A stretch of DNA of 54,855 nt from Verrucomicrobiales bacterium (GCA_003138485.1 PLGF01000129.1:1-54855); one strand, 5' to 3'. Positions 33,434 to 43,024 are shown, numbered from the stretch's first letter. The notes: a model not told the origin generated them from the sequence alone. Translations and numbers: made by a program.

Positions 33434-34774
33434 TCAGGCGTACCTCGCGTTCTTGTGTTCGGGAAGAAAGAACTCATGCAGCAGCCGGTCCACTTGCAGG
33501 AGACCGTCGCGGTTCAAGCGCACGACGCCGTCCTCGACCCCGCCGAAGCCCCAATCACCCAGCAGGCGCAATGGCTGGGCGAAACGCTGGCGGACATCCA
33601 CTCCGAATTTCTCCAGGAAATAATCGCAGCGGGTCTGGCCCAGCTTGAGCTGGAGAATGAACTCGCGGATCAGCCGCTCGTCGGCGGTGGGTGTCAGCGC
33701 GCGGTGCATCGGCCATTGGCCCGCCTTGATGGCGTTGACGTATGGCTCGAAATCGTGGTGGTTCTGGTAATGCGTTCCCTGCAAATGGCCGAAGGAAGCG
33801 ACGCCCAGGCTGACCAAGTCGGCCCCCGCCCACAGCCGGTCGCGGTAAAGAAAGCGGGTCTTTTCCTTATTTTTGACAGCGGTGTAGGCGCTGCCGACCG
33901 TGTAGCCGGCGCTCTCCAATTCCGCGAACGCCTCAGCCACCCAAGCCCGCTTGGTCTCCCAATCCGCCACCGGCGCGACGAGTTTGCCCGCCGCCTTCAT
34001 TTCCTTGTAAATCGTCGTGTTGTACGGAATCTCCATCTGATATATCGTCACGCTGTCGGGGGACATCGCGATGACTTTGCGGACGCACTCGCGCCAGTTG
34101 GCCTCCGTCTCCTCGACCATGCCGGCAATGAGGTCGATGTTGATCTGGGGGAAAGCCAGCTCGCGGGCGTATTCGTAGGCGCGCGCGATTTCCTTGCTGT
34201 GATGGGCGCGCCCGTTGATTTCCAGGATGTGATCGTCAAAATTCTCCACCCCCAGGCTCAAACGCGTCACCCCCAGGTCCCGAATCGCTTTGAGTTTGTG
34301 GCTGGTCAGCGTCCCCGGCTCGCACTCGAATGTGACCTCCGCCGCCTCGTCCCACGGAATGAGCCTTTTCATCCCGTCCGTCAGCCGGCGGAGTTGATCG
34401 GCTGACAGATAGGAGGGCGTGCCCCCTCCAAAATAGACGAAATTGGCCTTGCGCCCGCCGATCATCGGCTGGCTGGCGTAGAGGGCCAGCTCCTGCAACG
34501 CGGCGTCAATGTAACCGCCGATGGCCGCCGAATCCTTGTCCGTATAAACCTTGAAATAACAAAAATGGCAGCGTTTGCGGCAGAAGGGAATGTGCAGATA
34601 GACACCCAGCGGCGTCCCGGCCGCCGGCGGACGTTGCAGCGCCGCCCGCGCCTCCGGCACGAATTCCGGCTTCCAAAACGAAAACGGCGGATAGTTCGAC
34701 ACGAAATAATTCCCCGCCGTTGTCTGCCTCTCGATGGGCGGGGCGGCAGGCGATAATGCTTCCGACGTGGTCAT
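33434..34774 (-). CDS. HemN/HemW-like radical SAM enzyme
   Basis: This 446-aa protein has the radical SAM cluster motif PFCRKRCHFCYF (CxxxCxxC, about residue 64) in VYLHIPFCRKRC. The SAM-binding FVYFGGGTPSYLS and VTFECEPGTLT follow, then RLSLGVENFDDHIL and INIDLIAGMVEE. A HemN-type C-terminal domain (about 330-440) follows. Its family includes coproporphyrinogen dehydrogenase, the HemW haem chaperone and class C radical SAM methyltransferases. Being the first gene of an operon with chorismate-lyase-like and flavin oxidoreductase genes, it is more likely biosynthetic than haem-related. The first 30 residues are variable. Class C methylase activity is conjecture. Confidence 0.87.
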   Translation of the reverse strand: MTTSEALSPAAPPIERQTTAGNYFVSNYPPFSFWKPEFVPEARAALQRPPAAGTPLGVYLHIPFCRKRCHFCYFKVYTDKDSAAIGGYIDAALQELALYASQPMIGGRKANFVYFGGGTPSYLSADQLRRLTDGMKRLIPWDEAAEVTFECEPGTLTSHKLKAIRDLGVTRLSLGVENFDDHILEINGRAHHSKEIARAYEYARELAFPQINIDLIAGMVEETEANWRECVRKVIAMSPDSVTIYQMEIPYNTTIYKEMKAAGKLVAPVADWETKRAWVAEAFAELESAGYTVGSAYTAVKNKEKTRFLYRDRLWAGADLVSLGVASFGHLQGTHYQNHHDFEPYVNAIKAGQWPMHRALTPTADERLIREFILQLKLGQTRCDYFLEKFGVDVRQRFAQPLRLLGDWGFGGVEDGVVRLNRDGLLQVDRLLHEFFLPEHKNARYA

Positions 34775-34810
34775 AGTACGCGCGCTGAATGGAAATGTTT
34801 CATAAACCGG

Positions 34811-35953
34811 TCATTCCACTTTCTGGCCAAAGCAATAGACGCTGCCGTCGTCCGATCCTATCACTATTTTTTCATCCGCGACGGCGGGGGAGCTGGCGAC
34901 AGCCTGCCCAATTTCGTAGGACCAAAGTTCCTTGCCCTCTTCCAGCGAAACGACGTAGAGCGTTCCGTCATCGGACCCGAACACCACCTTCGAGCCGGCC
35001 ACAACCGGCGAGCTTTCGATCCTCCCGCGCGTTGCGAATTTCCACAGGCTCTTCCCCGCGGCCCGATCCACGCAATGCAGCACCTTGTCCTGCCCACCAA
35101 AAACCACCCGCTCGGCCGTCACCGCCGCCGACGACATATAGGGGAAATCCAGGTCGTGGTAGCGCCACACCACCTTTCCATCGGCAAGATCGACACAAAG
35201 GAATTCGTTGTCGTAATGGCCGACATAAGCCCGATTCCCGTCCAGCGCGGCCGACGCGGCAATATAAGCGCCGGCGTCGATCTCCTTGATCTTGCTTCCC
35301 TTGTCGGCGGAGACGACATGCACAAGCGCGTCGCATCCGCCAAAGACGATCTGGCCATTGGCGACGGCGCAGCAACCGTTGATGTAATTGCCGGTCTCGA
35401 ACGTCCAAACGGCCTGGCCGCTGGCCGCATCCAGGCAATGCAGTTTGAAATCGTAGCTGCCCACCACGATCCGCGCGGCCCCGTCCGCGGACGGGGCCAG
35501 ATTGGCCGAGCCCATGATCTTGCCGTCGGTGACGCACTTCCACAATTGCCGTCCGCTGGCGGCGTCAATCCCATAAAAGGCCCCGTCCAGCGTCCCGGCG
35601 AAAACCGAGCCGCCAGCCAAAAGCGGCGGCGCCTCCACCGCCGAGCCGGCGCTGAACGCCCAGGCTTCGCGGCCCGACGAAAAATCCAGCGCATGCACCT
35701 TGCCGTCGTTGGAGCCGATGAAAACCCTGCCGCCGCCGATGACGGCCGAGGACTTGACAGGGCCGCCCGATTTGAAAGTCCACAGCAGCGCCAGTTTGGC
35801 GGGCAGGGCGCAGGGGGCGACGCCGGTCAGGGCGGGATTGCCGCGAAAAACAGGCCAGCCCGCCACAGTGGACGCCGCGGCGGCGAGACACAGGTGCGAC
35901 GCCATTGCGCCCTGCAAAACAGCCACAACCCAAAGTCTGCGCATTCGTTGCAT
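34811..35953 (-). CDS. Secreted PQQ-type beta-propeller protein
   Basis: This 380-aa protein has a signal peptide (MRRLWVVAVLQGAMASHLCL) and at least seven propeller blades of the PQQ/Trp-docking kind. Examples are GRVFIGSNDGKVHALD, GSVFAGTLDGAFYGID, RIVVGSYDFKLHCLD and KVVFGSDDGTLYVVS. Each blade has the xxGSxDGxxxxLDxxxGxxxW pattern. No catalytic Cys pair or haem site as in quinoprotein dehydrogenases is visible, so it is a scaffold or binding protein rather than a dehydrogenase. The ATG at 35953 and one at 35944 are both possible. It is monocistronic, downstream of GH44 on the same strand. Confidence 0.9.
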   Translation of the reverse strand: MQRMRRLWVVAVLQGAMASHLCLAAAASTVAGWPVFRGNPALTGVAPCALPAKLALLWTFKSGGPVKSSAVIGGGRVFIGSNDGKVHALDFSSGREAWAFSAGSAVEAPPLLAGGSVFAGTLDGAFYGIDAASGRQLWKCVTDGKIMGSANLAPSADGAARIVVGSYDFKLHCLDAASGQAVWTFETGNYINGCCAVANGQIVFGGCDALVHVVSADKGSKIKEIDAGAYIAASAALDGNRAYVGHYDNEFLCVDLADGKVVWRYHDLDFPYMSSAAVTAERVVFGGQDKVLHCVDRAAGKSLWKFATRGRIESSPVVAGSKVVFGSDDGTLYVVSLEEGKELWSYEIGQAVASSPAVADEKIVIGSDDGSVYCFGQKVE

Positions 35954-36051
35954 GAATCGATAATTTGGCCGCGGGCAACATCGCCCACCCCCGGCGCTTT
36001 GGCAACTGAAATAATACGTGTAAGTAGTAATCGGCGTTTTTGTCCAACGGC

Positions 36052-38391
36052 TCAGGAGCCGGGAAACAGAGCGCGGTAATACGTCGCTGCGGAATTTGTC
36101 GCGGGCAGGATCATTTGAAAAGAATTGCTGGAAAGCGTGTTGGTGCTTTCCGCCGTCCAGTGGATCAGGTCGGCCGATGATTGCAATATGAAACTGCGCC
36201 CAATTTCCCCGGTCACCGAGAATTGAAACTGGCCGCGGGCGCCCGGCGCTTCCGCCGCCAGACTGAGCACGGAACTGGGCGGCAGGACAAAGAGCGTCAC
36301 GCTCTGGGCGGGAACGACCGTTTGCAACACGCCGCCCTGATAAGGCAGGTTGTTCAATTGGGCGATGACGTTGCTGGAGTTAAGTTGCCACACCTGCGCC
36401 GCGCCGTTGCCGATGAAGTTGGTCACGTTGATGACCAGCGGGGTCACGCCGGCCAGATATTTATTGACCACCATGAGAGTCATTGCCGCGTCGGCGGAAC
36501 GCTGGGCCGCGAAGACGGCGACGTTGTCCGCGTCCGGGCCGCCCGCCAGCATGCTGATGTCGCCGAAGGCGTGGCCCCGGCTGTCGTAGTTGCGGTACAT
36601 TTTCATCGCCAGGTACGTCGGCGTGCCGGAGGCGGGAGTCCCCCAGCGAGTTGCCAAATCCAATCCCTGGCTTCCAAAGATGCCAAGAACATCGGCTTGG
36701 GCGGTGGCGCCGTTCATGTATGCCTCGGCGCCCCAGTTGTATTCGGTGATGCCGATCTTAGTCCCCGGATAATACGTCGCCGCCCACTTGGACATCCGGG
36801 GAATGAGCATGATGACGCTGTCGATCCAGCTTGGATCGACATAGTTGGAATCCCAGAGCTGCCGGGTGGACTGGTTGCGCAGCAGTTCCGTCGCGGTATC
36901 GACCGCATCTCCGCCTACGCCGCCTTCCTGCGGATAGCAATGGAGGGTGAAATAATCCAAAAGCCGCTGGCCGTTGGTGGCATTGTACTGGCGGAGTTGG
37001 TTGAGCAGCCAGGGCATGTAATCCCAGCCGCCGTTGCTGCCGCGGTCGGGATATTGCGCGGGGTTGTAATTGTTGTTCTGCCCCGCCCATTGCTGGTCGT
37101 AGCCGCTATACAAATAGCCGAGCCATCCCCACTCTTCCGGTCCCGCCACCAGCGCGTTGGGGTCCATGCTCTTGACCATTGAGGCGTAGGCCACGATGTC
37201 CCCAAAGATCTCCCGCATGGTTGGTCCCACCGGATGGATGTCCTGGTGGGTTGAGGACCAGAGACTGTGTTCGTTATCCATGATGTAGTAGGTGACACCG
37301 CCATTGGTCGATACGCCCCAAGTGTTGGTCAAATGCCCCACGTAGCCCATCTGAAAATTAGTATCGACGCTCGTGTGGGCATCGGTCTTGTCGTTCCATG
37401 TGATCAAGACGCCGTCACTGGCGAGCTTCCCATCGCCGGCATTTGGAAAGTAGGGATCATAACCGGTCTGCGCGCCGTATTTGGCAATGGAGTAACTGGG
37501 TAGAATCGTCCGGCCCGGACCCACGATCGGCGCCCAGCCAATCATCGGGATCGTAATCAGGGGCTGCGCGCCGCCCATCTTCGAGTTGGCCACCACCGAA
37601 TCCGCCGACTCGCCCGGTGTGGCGGAGCTGTCGGGATAGCTCTCAAAATACCAGTCGGAGCCTTTGCCGTGGGCGTTGATCTCCCAATTATAGGTTGATT
37701 CCTCGTTGCCGCCCGACCGGTTCATGGTGAATCCCAAGTCCGCCAATTGATTGGAGGCGGCAAAGGCCGTGCCGTAGATCAAGGGGCTGATCGGGTTCCG
37801 ATTGGCCGCGGCATCGACGCCGATAAAATTGGTTGGATTGGGACCGGGCGGCGGTGGCGGCGGTCCGCCAATCAGCACGATGTCAGCCGCGTAATAGGTG
37901 GGAATCGTGTTGCCGGTATTGTTCTGGATCCAAAAGCCGTCTAAATCCGGCTCATCCGCCACGCCCAGAGACGCAAGTGAGACCGTGAACTGCTGCCACA
38001 TGTTCGGCGCTAAAGGCCCCACGGTCACGATGTCCCCTTGCCCTGCCGAACTGAGGGTGGCATCGACGGTCAAGACCTGTCCGCCCATCGGTCCGCCATT
38101 GAGCGAAAAAACGAGGTTTGTGAACAGGCTTGAATCAATTTCCGCCGTCCCGCTGACATTGAGAAAAAGCGCACCCCAAGCATCTGAGGTGACACTGATG
38201 GAATCGGAGTCGCCCGGCGGCACGGGGTTTGCGCAGGCGAAATTGATGGCAGAACTCCAACTCCAGTTCGCCCACCCATTTTGCAAGGCGTTGGAATAAA
38301 TGAGCATGTTGGTTTGCGCCCGGGCGCTTGAAAGCGCCGCCAGTGCCGCCAGGAAAGCGCCCGCGGCGAAAAATCGATGCCTCCTCTTCAT
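36052..38391 (-). CDS. GH44 endoglucanase/xyloglucanase, secreted
   Basis: This 779-aa enzyme belongs to GH44, which cleaves beta-1,4-glucans and xyloglucan with retention. The signal peptide ends near SSARAQ. A jelly-roll carbohydrate-binding-like domain covers about 30-175 and a Pro linker about 175-190. The GH44 barrel and beta domain run to about 690, followed by a C-terminal beta domain. The barrel has the entry IYGTAFAASN, the proton donor in TYYIMDNEHSLW (E374) and the nucleophile in KIGITEYNWGAE (E550). I use the ATG at 38391; one at 38409 would add six residues. It is divergent from the lectin/Ig-like gene, with about 200 bp shared upstream. Confidence 0.93.
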   Translation of the reverse strand: MKRRHRFFAAGAFLAALAALSSARAQTNMLIYSNALQNGWANWSWSSAINFACANPVPPGDSDSISVTSDAWGALFLNVSGTAEIDSSLFTNLVFSLNGGPMGGQVLTVDATLSSAGQGDIVTVGPLAPNMWQQFTVSLASLGVADEPDLDGFWIQNNTGNTIPTYYAADIVLIGGPPPPPPGPNPTNFIGVDAAANRNPISPLIYGTAFAASNQLADLGFTMNRSGGNEESTYNWEINAHGKGSDWYFESYPDSSATPGESADSVVANSKMGGAQPLITIPMIGWAPIVGPGRTILPSYSIAKYGAQTGYDPYFPNAGDGKLASDGVLITWNDKTDAHTSVDTNFQMGYVGHLTNTWGVSTNGGVTYYIMDNEHSLWSSTHQDIHPVGPTMREIFGDIVAYASMVKSMDPNALVAGPEEWGWLGYLYSGYDQQWAGQNNNYNPAQYPDRGSNGGWDYMPWLLNQLRQYNATNGQRLLDYFTLHCYPQEGGVGGDAVDTATELLRNQSTRQLWDSNYVDPSWIDSVIMLIPRMSKWAATYYPGTKIGITEYNWGAEAYMNGATAQADVLGIFGSQGLDLATRWGTPASGTPTYLAMKMYRNYDSRGHAFGDISMLAGGPDADNVAVFAAQRSADAAMTLMVVNKYLAGVTPLVINVTNFIGNGAAQVWQLNSSNVIAQLNNLPYQGGVLQTVVPAQSVTLFVLPPSSVLSLAAEAPGARGQFQFSVTGEIGRSFILQSSADLIHWTAESTNTLSSNSFQMILPATNSAATYYRALFPGS

Positions 38392-38592
38392 TTCAGCAAC
38401 TCTCAGCAAGTTGTGCCAACGTAACTCCCAACACCGCGATGAGCAAGCGAAAGTGTAATCAGCGAGTGGACCAAACGAGTCGAGGCGGCATTCCTCGACC
38501 GCGCGCGTCTGGCGGCTTTCTGGCAGCCTTAATGCTGAAAAAAAGGCCGGTCCGGGCTTGACGGCAATATCGTCGCGTGGTAAGTTTTTCTG

Positions 38593-40884
38593 ATGGAGGA
38601 GATTCGGTTTTGTATTCCTGTCGTGCTATTCCTTGTCCTGGCGTCGCCCGGGGCGCTGCGCGCGCAAAGCGGCGCGACGTTCGATTTCAACGACGGCCTG
38701 GTTCCCGGCGGCACGGCGATTCCCAACACGCCCGATGGCGCCAATCTGCCCAATCCCGGTCTGGGCGTGGCGGATTCCGGAGGCTTTACGAACAGCGATT
38801 GCCTGGTATTGACAGTCCCGGGCGTCGGCCAGACTTACGGGCAATGGCTGATTACCAACGACCTGTCGGGCGCCTCGGCCATAACCAATTTCACCGCTTC
38901 CTTCCAGCTCTTTCTGGGCAATGGATCGGGTGGTAATGCCGATGTGCTCAATTCGGGCGGCAACGGTTTTGTGTTTCACGTCGGCCCGACGCCGCCGGCG
39001 CAATTCACCGGCAGCGACTCGACCTGGGGAAACGGCCTCGATGTGAACTTCCGCACCAGCTTCAGCGGCGTCAACTCAACCGGCATCAACGTTGCCTACA
39101 ACGCGGTGAGCGGAATCTTCCACCCTGGCGGAGGCGCCATCATCGCCAGAGCTTCCTATCTCGGCTTCTTCCAAATCCTCGGCCTGGCGGACAGCTTCTC
39201 GGAGGCCGTCCTTGTAAGCCTGACGTTGACTAATGGCGCGTTGAGCGTGACGTGCGGCAACGATCTGCTTGGCCCATTGGTGGTCTATAACAACCTGCCG
39301 ATCCCCGATTTTGTGCCGATCAGTCCCGCGCAGATCGCCTTCACGGCAACCGACGGGCCGGTCGCGCATGAGGATTGCTGGATCGATAACGTCGATCTGA
39401 CCGTCAATGGCGTCCATCTCGCCCCTGTGCATGGGACAGGACCGCCGCAGATCGTGCAGCAGCCAGGCAATGTGACGGCAAGTGAAACGGGCAGTGCCAC
39501 CTTCGCTGCGGCAGTGACGGGTCCGCCGCCTTATTCTTATCAGTGGTTCAGCAACGGCGTGCCGATAGCGGGAGCAACCTCGGCCAGTTGGGCCAATCCG
39601 CAGATGATGAACGTCGATTACATGAATTTGGGCGCGACCACGATCAGTTGGAGCACTCCGCCGGTCACCTCCGCGATGAACGGCGCGCTCTATTCCGTGG
39701 CTGTGAGCAACGCCTATGGCGGGGTCATCAGCGCCGGAGCGACTTTAACCGTGCCAGGGCCGTACTTCAGCCCGCCAGCGCTCTCGAACGGCTCTGGCGA
39801 CCCATCGCTGTCGTTGGCGCTCAACAACTGGGCCGGCGGCACTCTCTATGGGGCGACCAATCTCGCCGGGCCGTGGTGGGAGGTTGTTTCCAGCGCGACC
39901 AACGGCCAGTTCACTCTGCCAATCTCGCCGTCCACGGCTCAATGCTTCTACCGGGCCGCGGGGACAAATCTTTACTATGTGACAAATTATACGCGCTTTT
40001 ATTCACCAGCCAGTTTCTGGAACACGCCTATCGGGGCCAATCCGCCTATCGATTCCAATTCAGCCGCAATGGTTCAGGCTTCGCTGGTAAACTACGCGTC
40101 ACAAGCGGCATTCATCAATGTCTCCTACGGGGTGGCGCTGGCGTTTGCCTCCGCGACGAACATAATCTATACGCTCACTTCCACCATCTATGCCAGCCCC
40201 TCGTGTGCTCCGGGCGGACCCGGCGTTCAGTTCCCGATCCCTGCTGGAACACAAGCCGCCACCGGCAATGATGGCCATCTCGTCGTCGTCTATCAAGCCC
40301 TGGACGGGAGTCCGTACGCGGGGAAGGAATTGGACTTATGGCAAGCCCATTATGACTCCACGAACGACACATGGTCGGCATCGACGGTCGTGGTAAACGA
40401 TTTGTTTGGCTGGGGGGCGACTTGCCCCCAAGGTGGGCAATGTATTGGCGCCGATGCGGCCGGATTTGCGCTTCTGGGCGGAGCCATCAGACCCGAAGAA
40501 ATCGCACAGGGCCATATTGATCATGCGCTGGCGCTGGCCACGCCCTATAACCTGAGCAGGTATATCGCGTGTCCGGCCACTGCCACTGACGGCGCCAAAC
40601 CAGCGCCGGCTCTGCCCGAAGGGGCGCGAATACAATTGGACCCCGCTTTCAACGTGGACGCCCAAAGCTGGCCGCGGTGGGTGAAAATCATCGCCCACGC
40701 GCTTCAGACCTACGGCGCCTTCAACCGCGACACAGCCGGGGTTCTTTCCATCTACGCCGTGACCGACCAAAATGCCGGCGTGCCAGCCTGGAAATCGGTT
40801 GGAGCGCCGGAGCAACAGAGCTACCTGTTGAGCCTGTTACCCTGGGCAAGCATGAGGGTGATACAGCTAACTTCGTGCAACTGA
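38593..40884 (+). CDS. Large secreted protein: lectin-like, Ig-like and unknown C-terminal domains
   Basis: This 763-aa protein has a signal peptide (VVLFLVLASPGALRAQ), then a legume-lectin/LamG-type beta sandwich (about 25-275). An Ig-like domain follows (about 285-390: PPQIVQQPGNVTASETGS and YSYQWFSNGVPIAGA). The C-terminal domain of about 290 residues starts at FWNTPIGANPPIDSNS and contains GHIDHALALATPYN and LPEGARIQLDP, then the tail WVKIIAHALQTYGAF. I recognise that last string as recurring in secreted proteins of unknown function. It resembles a catalytic module, but no active site is certain. The gene is divergent from GH44 and its last 18 bp overlap the OsmC gene tail to tail. Confidence 0.8.
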   Translation: MEEIRFCIPVVLFLVLASPGALRAQSGATFDFNDGLVPGGTAIPNTPDGANLPNPGLGVADSGGFTNSDCLVLTVPGVGQTYGQWLITNDLSGASAITNFTASFQLFLGNGSGGNADVLNSGGNGFVFHVGPTPPAQFTGSDSTWGNGLDVNFRTSFSGVNSTGINVAYNAVSGIFHPGGGAIIARASYLGFFQILGLADSFSEAVLVSLTLTNGALSVTCGNDLLGPLVVYNNLPIPDFVPISPAQIAFTATDGPVAHEDCWIDNVDLTVNGVHLAPVHGTGPPQIVQQPGNVTASETGSATFAAAVTGPPPYSYQWFSNGVPIAGATSASWANPQMMNVDYMNLGATTISWSTPPVTSAMNGALYSVAVSNAYGGVISAGATLTVPGPYFSPPALSNGSGDPSLSLALNNWAGGTLYGATNLAGPWWEVVSSATNGQFTLPISPSTAQCFYRAAGTNLYYVTNYTRFYSPASFWNTPIGANPPIDSNSAAMVQASLVNYASQAAFINVSYGVALAFASATNIIYTLTSTIYASPSCAPGGPGVQFPIPAGTQAATGNDGHLVVVYQALDGSPYAGKELDLWQAHYDSTNDTWSASTVVVNDLFGWGATCPQGGQCIGADAAGFALLGGAIRPEEIAQGHIDHALALATPYNLSRYIACPATATDGAKPAPALPEGARIQLDPAFNVDAQSWPRWVKIIAHALQTYGAFNRDTAGVLSIYAVTDQNAGVPAWKSVGAPEQQSYLLSLLPWASMRVIQLTSCN

Positions 40885-41328
40885 AACCAAGGTCTTGATC
40901 GAAGCGGCAATGTAGCACTGTTCGTGGGCCTTGTGATGAAGGGCCTGGACCTCCGTCGGCGCGGGCTGTTTTGAGCCGCCAAAGGCGATCTTCGGATGCA
41001 ATGTAATCGCGCTCACCCACGGCACGCCTTGCTCGTTCTTGCCCATCATGCCCACCGCCTCGTCTTCGTAGGAGTCCACCTGGAACTGTGCCTTGCCGGC
41101 CAGATAAACAAACGTGAGCATGTGGCAACTCGAAACCGCCGCGACAAACGCTTCTTCAGGGTCCACGTTGGCGGGATTGACCAAAGGAGGCGGCACGACC
41201 GACGGCGACGCCGAGGCGGGCACGACCACTCCGCCGTCAAACGTCCAAGTGTGATCGCGCGAATAGCGGCCCTTGAGAAAATCGCCTCCGCCGCATTTCC
41301 ATCGAATAAAGGCTCTGTATTCTGACAT
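40867..41328 (-). CDS. OsmC-family protein
   Basis: This 153-aa protein belongs to the OsmC/Ohr fold, thiol peroxidases that reduce organic hydroperoxides. VDPEEAFVAAVSSCHMLTFVYLA carries the first conserved Cys. The second position, in the CYIAASIK tail, carries another Cys (about 143), so the redox pair may be intact. The Glu and Arg of Ohr were not placed with certainty. The ATG at 41328 (MSEYRAFIRWKCGG) is preferred; upstream codons read as low-complexity. It ends 18 bp inside the opposite-strand gene's coding sequence. Confidence 0.85.
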   Translation of the reverse strand: MSEYRAFIRWKCGGGDFLKGRYSRDHTWTFDGGVVVPASASPSVVPPPLVNPANVDPEEAFVAAVSSCHMLTFVYLAGKAQFQVDSYEDEAVGMMGKNEQGVPWVSAITLHPKIAFGGSKQPAPTEVQALHHKAHEQCYIAASIKTLVSVARS

Positions 41329-41634
41329 CCGCAAAGGGCATACCCGATTCAGACCGGGGCAGTCAAGGCGCCGTTTCGCGCGCCCTCCCCGCTCGTCTTT
41401 CACTTTTACTTCCAAGCGCCGAGTTGCACGTTGGGGTTGCGCCGATTTGACGGACGGAGAATCGGCGCAACCCCAATTTGCCTTCGTTGTTTACGCCATT
41501 TCCGCAAAACGCCCACGGCGACTGGCGCTACTGAGAGAGGACAACAATAGAACCTTGCACGAACACGCTGCTCCCTTCACTCCCCACGAGGAATCTCACC
41601 CTCGCCGTTGCGATTGGCTCGTTGCCGGCGGCGC
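41329..41634. other. Intergenic region holding a 46-bp hairpin
   Basis: These 306 bp lie between the OsmC gene and the cytochrome operon. The main feature is a perfect inverted repeat at 41431-41476, listed separately. The Arg/Pro-rich plus-strand frame crossing the region lacks protein character. Nothing else is seen. Confidence 0.45.
41431..41476. repeat. Perfect 17-bp inverted repeat with 12-base loop
   Basis: TTGGGGTTGCGCCGATT (41431-41447) pairs exactly with 41460-41476. Neither flank has a strong T tract, so a classic rho-independent terminator is doubtful. It could be a terminator for the cytochrome operon, an mRNA-end stabiliser or a REP-like repeat. Confidence 0.65.
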
Positions 41635-43023
41635 TTAAAATCCAACGTCCTCTCCTTTGGGCTTTAAACTGATCAGATATGAAACCAAATCGTCCACCTC
41701 GGCGTCCTTGATAGTTCCCGACCAAGCCGGCATGTAAAGAGGAGGCGGCGGGCGTTTGGGATCGAGGGCCGGGATTTCGTGCTGGCCGAGGTTGATGCGC
41801 GCTTTCAATTGGACGACCGTGTAGCCGTCGGCGACGTGAAGCAGGCCGGGCACTTGCTCGGCGGTCTTTGAGTTGGGGTTGGGAATCCCGCCTTTGGCAT
41901 CAGGTCCGTGACAGCCGGCACATCCATATTTGCGAAAAACTTCCTTGCCGCGTTCGACGGGGCTCATCAGGGAAGGAAGGCTCAGTGCCACGGCCTGTTC
42001 CCGCATGTGAATGAGAAAATCTGTTAGAGCGCGGGCCTCGGATTCCGTGAAACCAAACTTCGGCATGACGGAGCCGGGGGTGACGCTTTGCGGATCCCGG
42101 AAATGTTGAATCATCCATTCCGGAGCGCGACGGAGGCCGACGTCGTCCAGCGGGGGTCCAACTTTGCCGCCTTGTCCGTTGACGGAGTGGCAGCCGTAGC
42201 AGCCTCTGGATCGGAACAGGTGGAGTCCTTCTCGGGTGTTGGGAAGAACTTTCATTGAGGAGTAATAGCCGGACGCCGATTCGCCAGTCTGGCTGAGCAT
42301 GAAGAGGACGATGGCCTCGAGGTTGGTCTCTGAGAGTTTTTGCGGCGGCATGATGGAGCCGGGGGTGGCGCTGGCGGGCGCGATGAAATGTTTCTTGAGC
42401 CATTCCGGCGAACGGCGCGCTCCAACTTTGTCCAATTCAGGGCCGATAATTCCACCGGTTCCGCCAAGTTTGTGGCAGCCGCGGCAGCCGCTGTTTTCGA
42501 AGACTTGCTCGCCCTGGGCCAATTCGGGAGCGGCGGGATTGTCAGCAGCTTCGTGGCATTGCCCGCAGGAGGCTTGAATGTATTGCATGGGCAGCATTGG
42601 CTCGTCCCAATGCGGCACGCTGCCGTGCGCGTCCACGGCGGTAGTGGCGCGGCCCTGGCCGCGATGGCAGATGGTGCAACCAAATCGCTCGAAGGGGTGT
42701 TGTTCGTGGAGGGGGTGATAGCTCAGAGGTTGAGGGTAGCCGCCGTAGCTCGGGTCTTCCACCGTCAGATGGCAGGTGGTGCAGCGATCCACCCGATGCA
42801 GGTCGGGCAGGACGGCTTGGCGAATCTCCACGGGAATGCGTTCAGCCAACATCTTCGCCTGGGGCGTGGGCGCACGGTGGATTTCCTCCTTGATGTATTT
42901 GCGCTGGTAATCTTTCCACTCCCGGTAATCGTCGCGGTAATAGCCGGCGATGACCAGCCCGCCAACCAGCAGGCCGAGCGCGGTAAACCAAGCGTAATAT
43001 TTGGCGAGGGAAAAGTCCGTCAC
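41635..43023 (-). CDS. Membrane-anchored hexaheme cytochrome c
   Basis: This 462-aa protein starts with one membrane helix (about 9-29) and carries six CxxCH haem sites: 81-85 CTTCH, 116-120 CTICH, 153-157 CGQCH, 180-184 CRGCH, 275-279 CYGCH and 368-372 CAGCH. The first three form a compact trihaem-like region. The last three lie in separate cytochrome c domains, each with a candidate Met ligand (GSIMPPQKL, GSVMPKFGF and YMPAWSG). It starts with GTG one base after the cytochrome b stop, the end of a seven-gene operon. It probably accepts electrons from the Rieske protein and passes them to a periplasmic acceptor. Confidence 0.92.
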   Translation of the reverse strand: MTDFSLAKYYAWFTALGLLVGGLVIAGYYRDDYREWKDYQRKYIKEEIHRAPTPQAKMLAERIPVEIRQAVLPDLHRVDRCTTCHLTVEDPSYGGYPQPLSYHPLHEQHPFERFGCTICHRGQGRATTAVDAHGSVPHWDEPMLPMQYIQASCGQCHEAADNPAAPELAQGEQVFENSGCRGCHKLGGTGGIIGPELDKVGARRSPEWLKKHFIAPASATPGSIMPPQKLSETNLEAIVLFMLSQTGESASGYYSSMKVLPNTREGLHLFRSRGCYGCHSVNGQGGKVGPPLDDVGLRRAPEWMIQHFRDPQSVTPGSVMPKFGFTESEARALTDFLIHMREQAVALSLPSLMSPVERGKEVFRKYGCAGCHGPDAKGGIPNPNSKTAEQVPGLLHVADGYTVVQLKARINLGQHEIPALDPKRPPPPLYMPAWSGTIKDAEVDDLVSYLISLKPKGEDVGF

Positions 43024-43024
43024 C

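Noticed and set aside
41273-41638. 121-aa plus-strand open frame
   Set aside because: It spans the OsmC 5' end, the perfect hairpin and intergenic DNA; composition is not protein-like.
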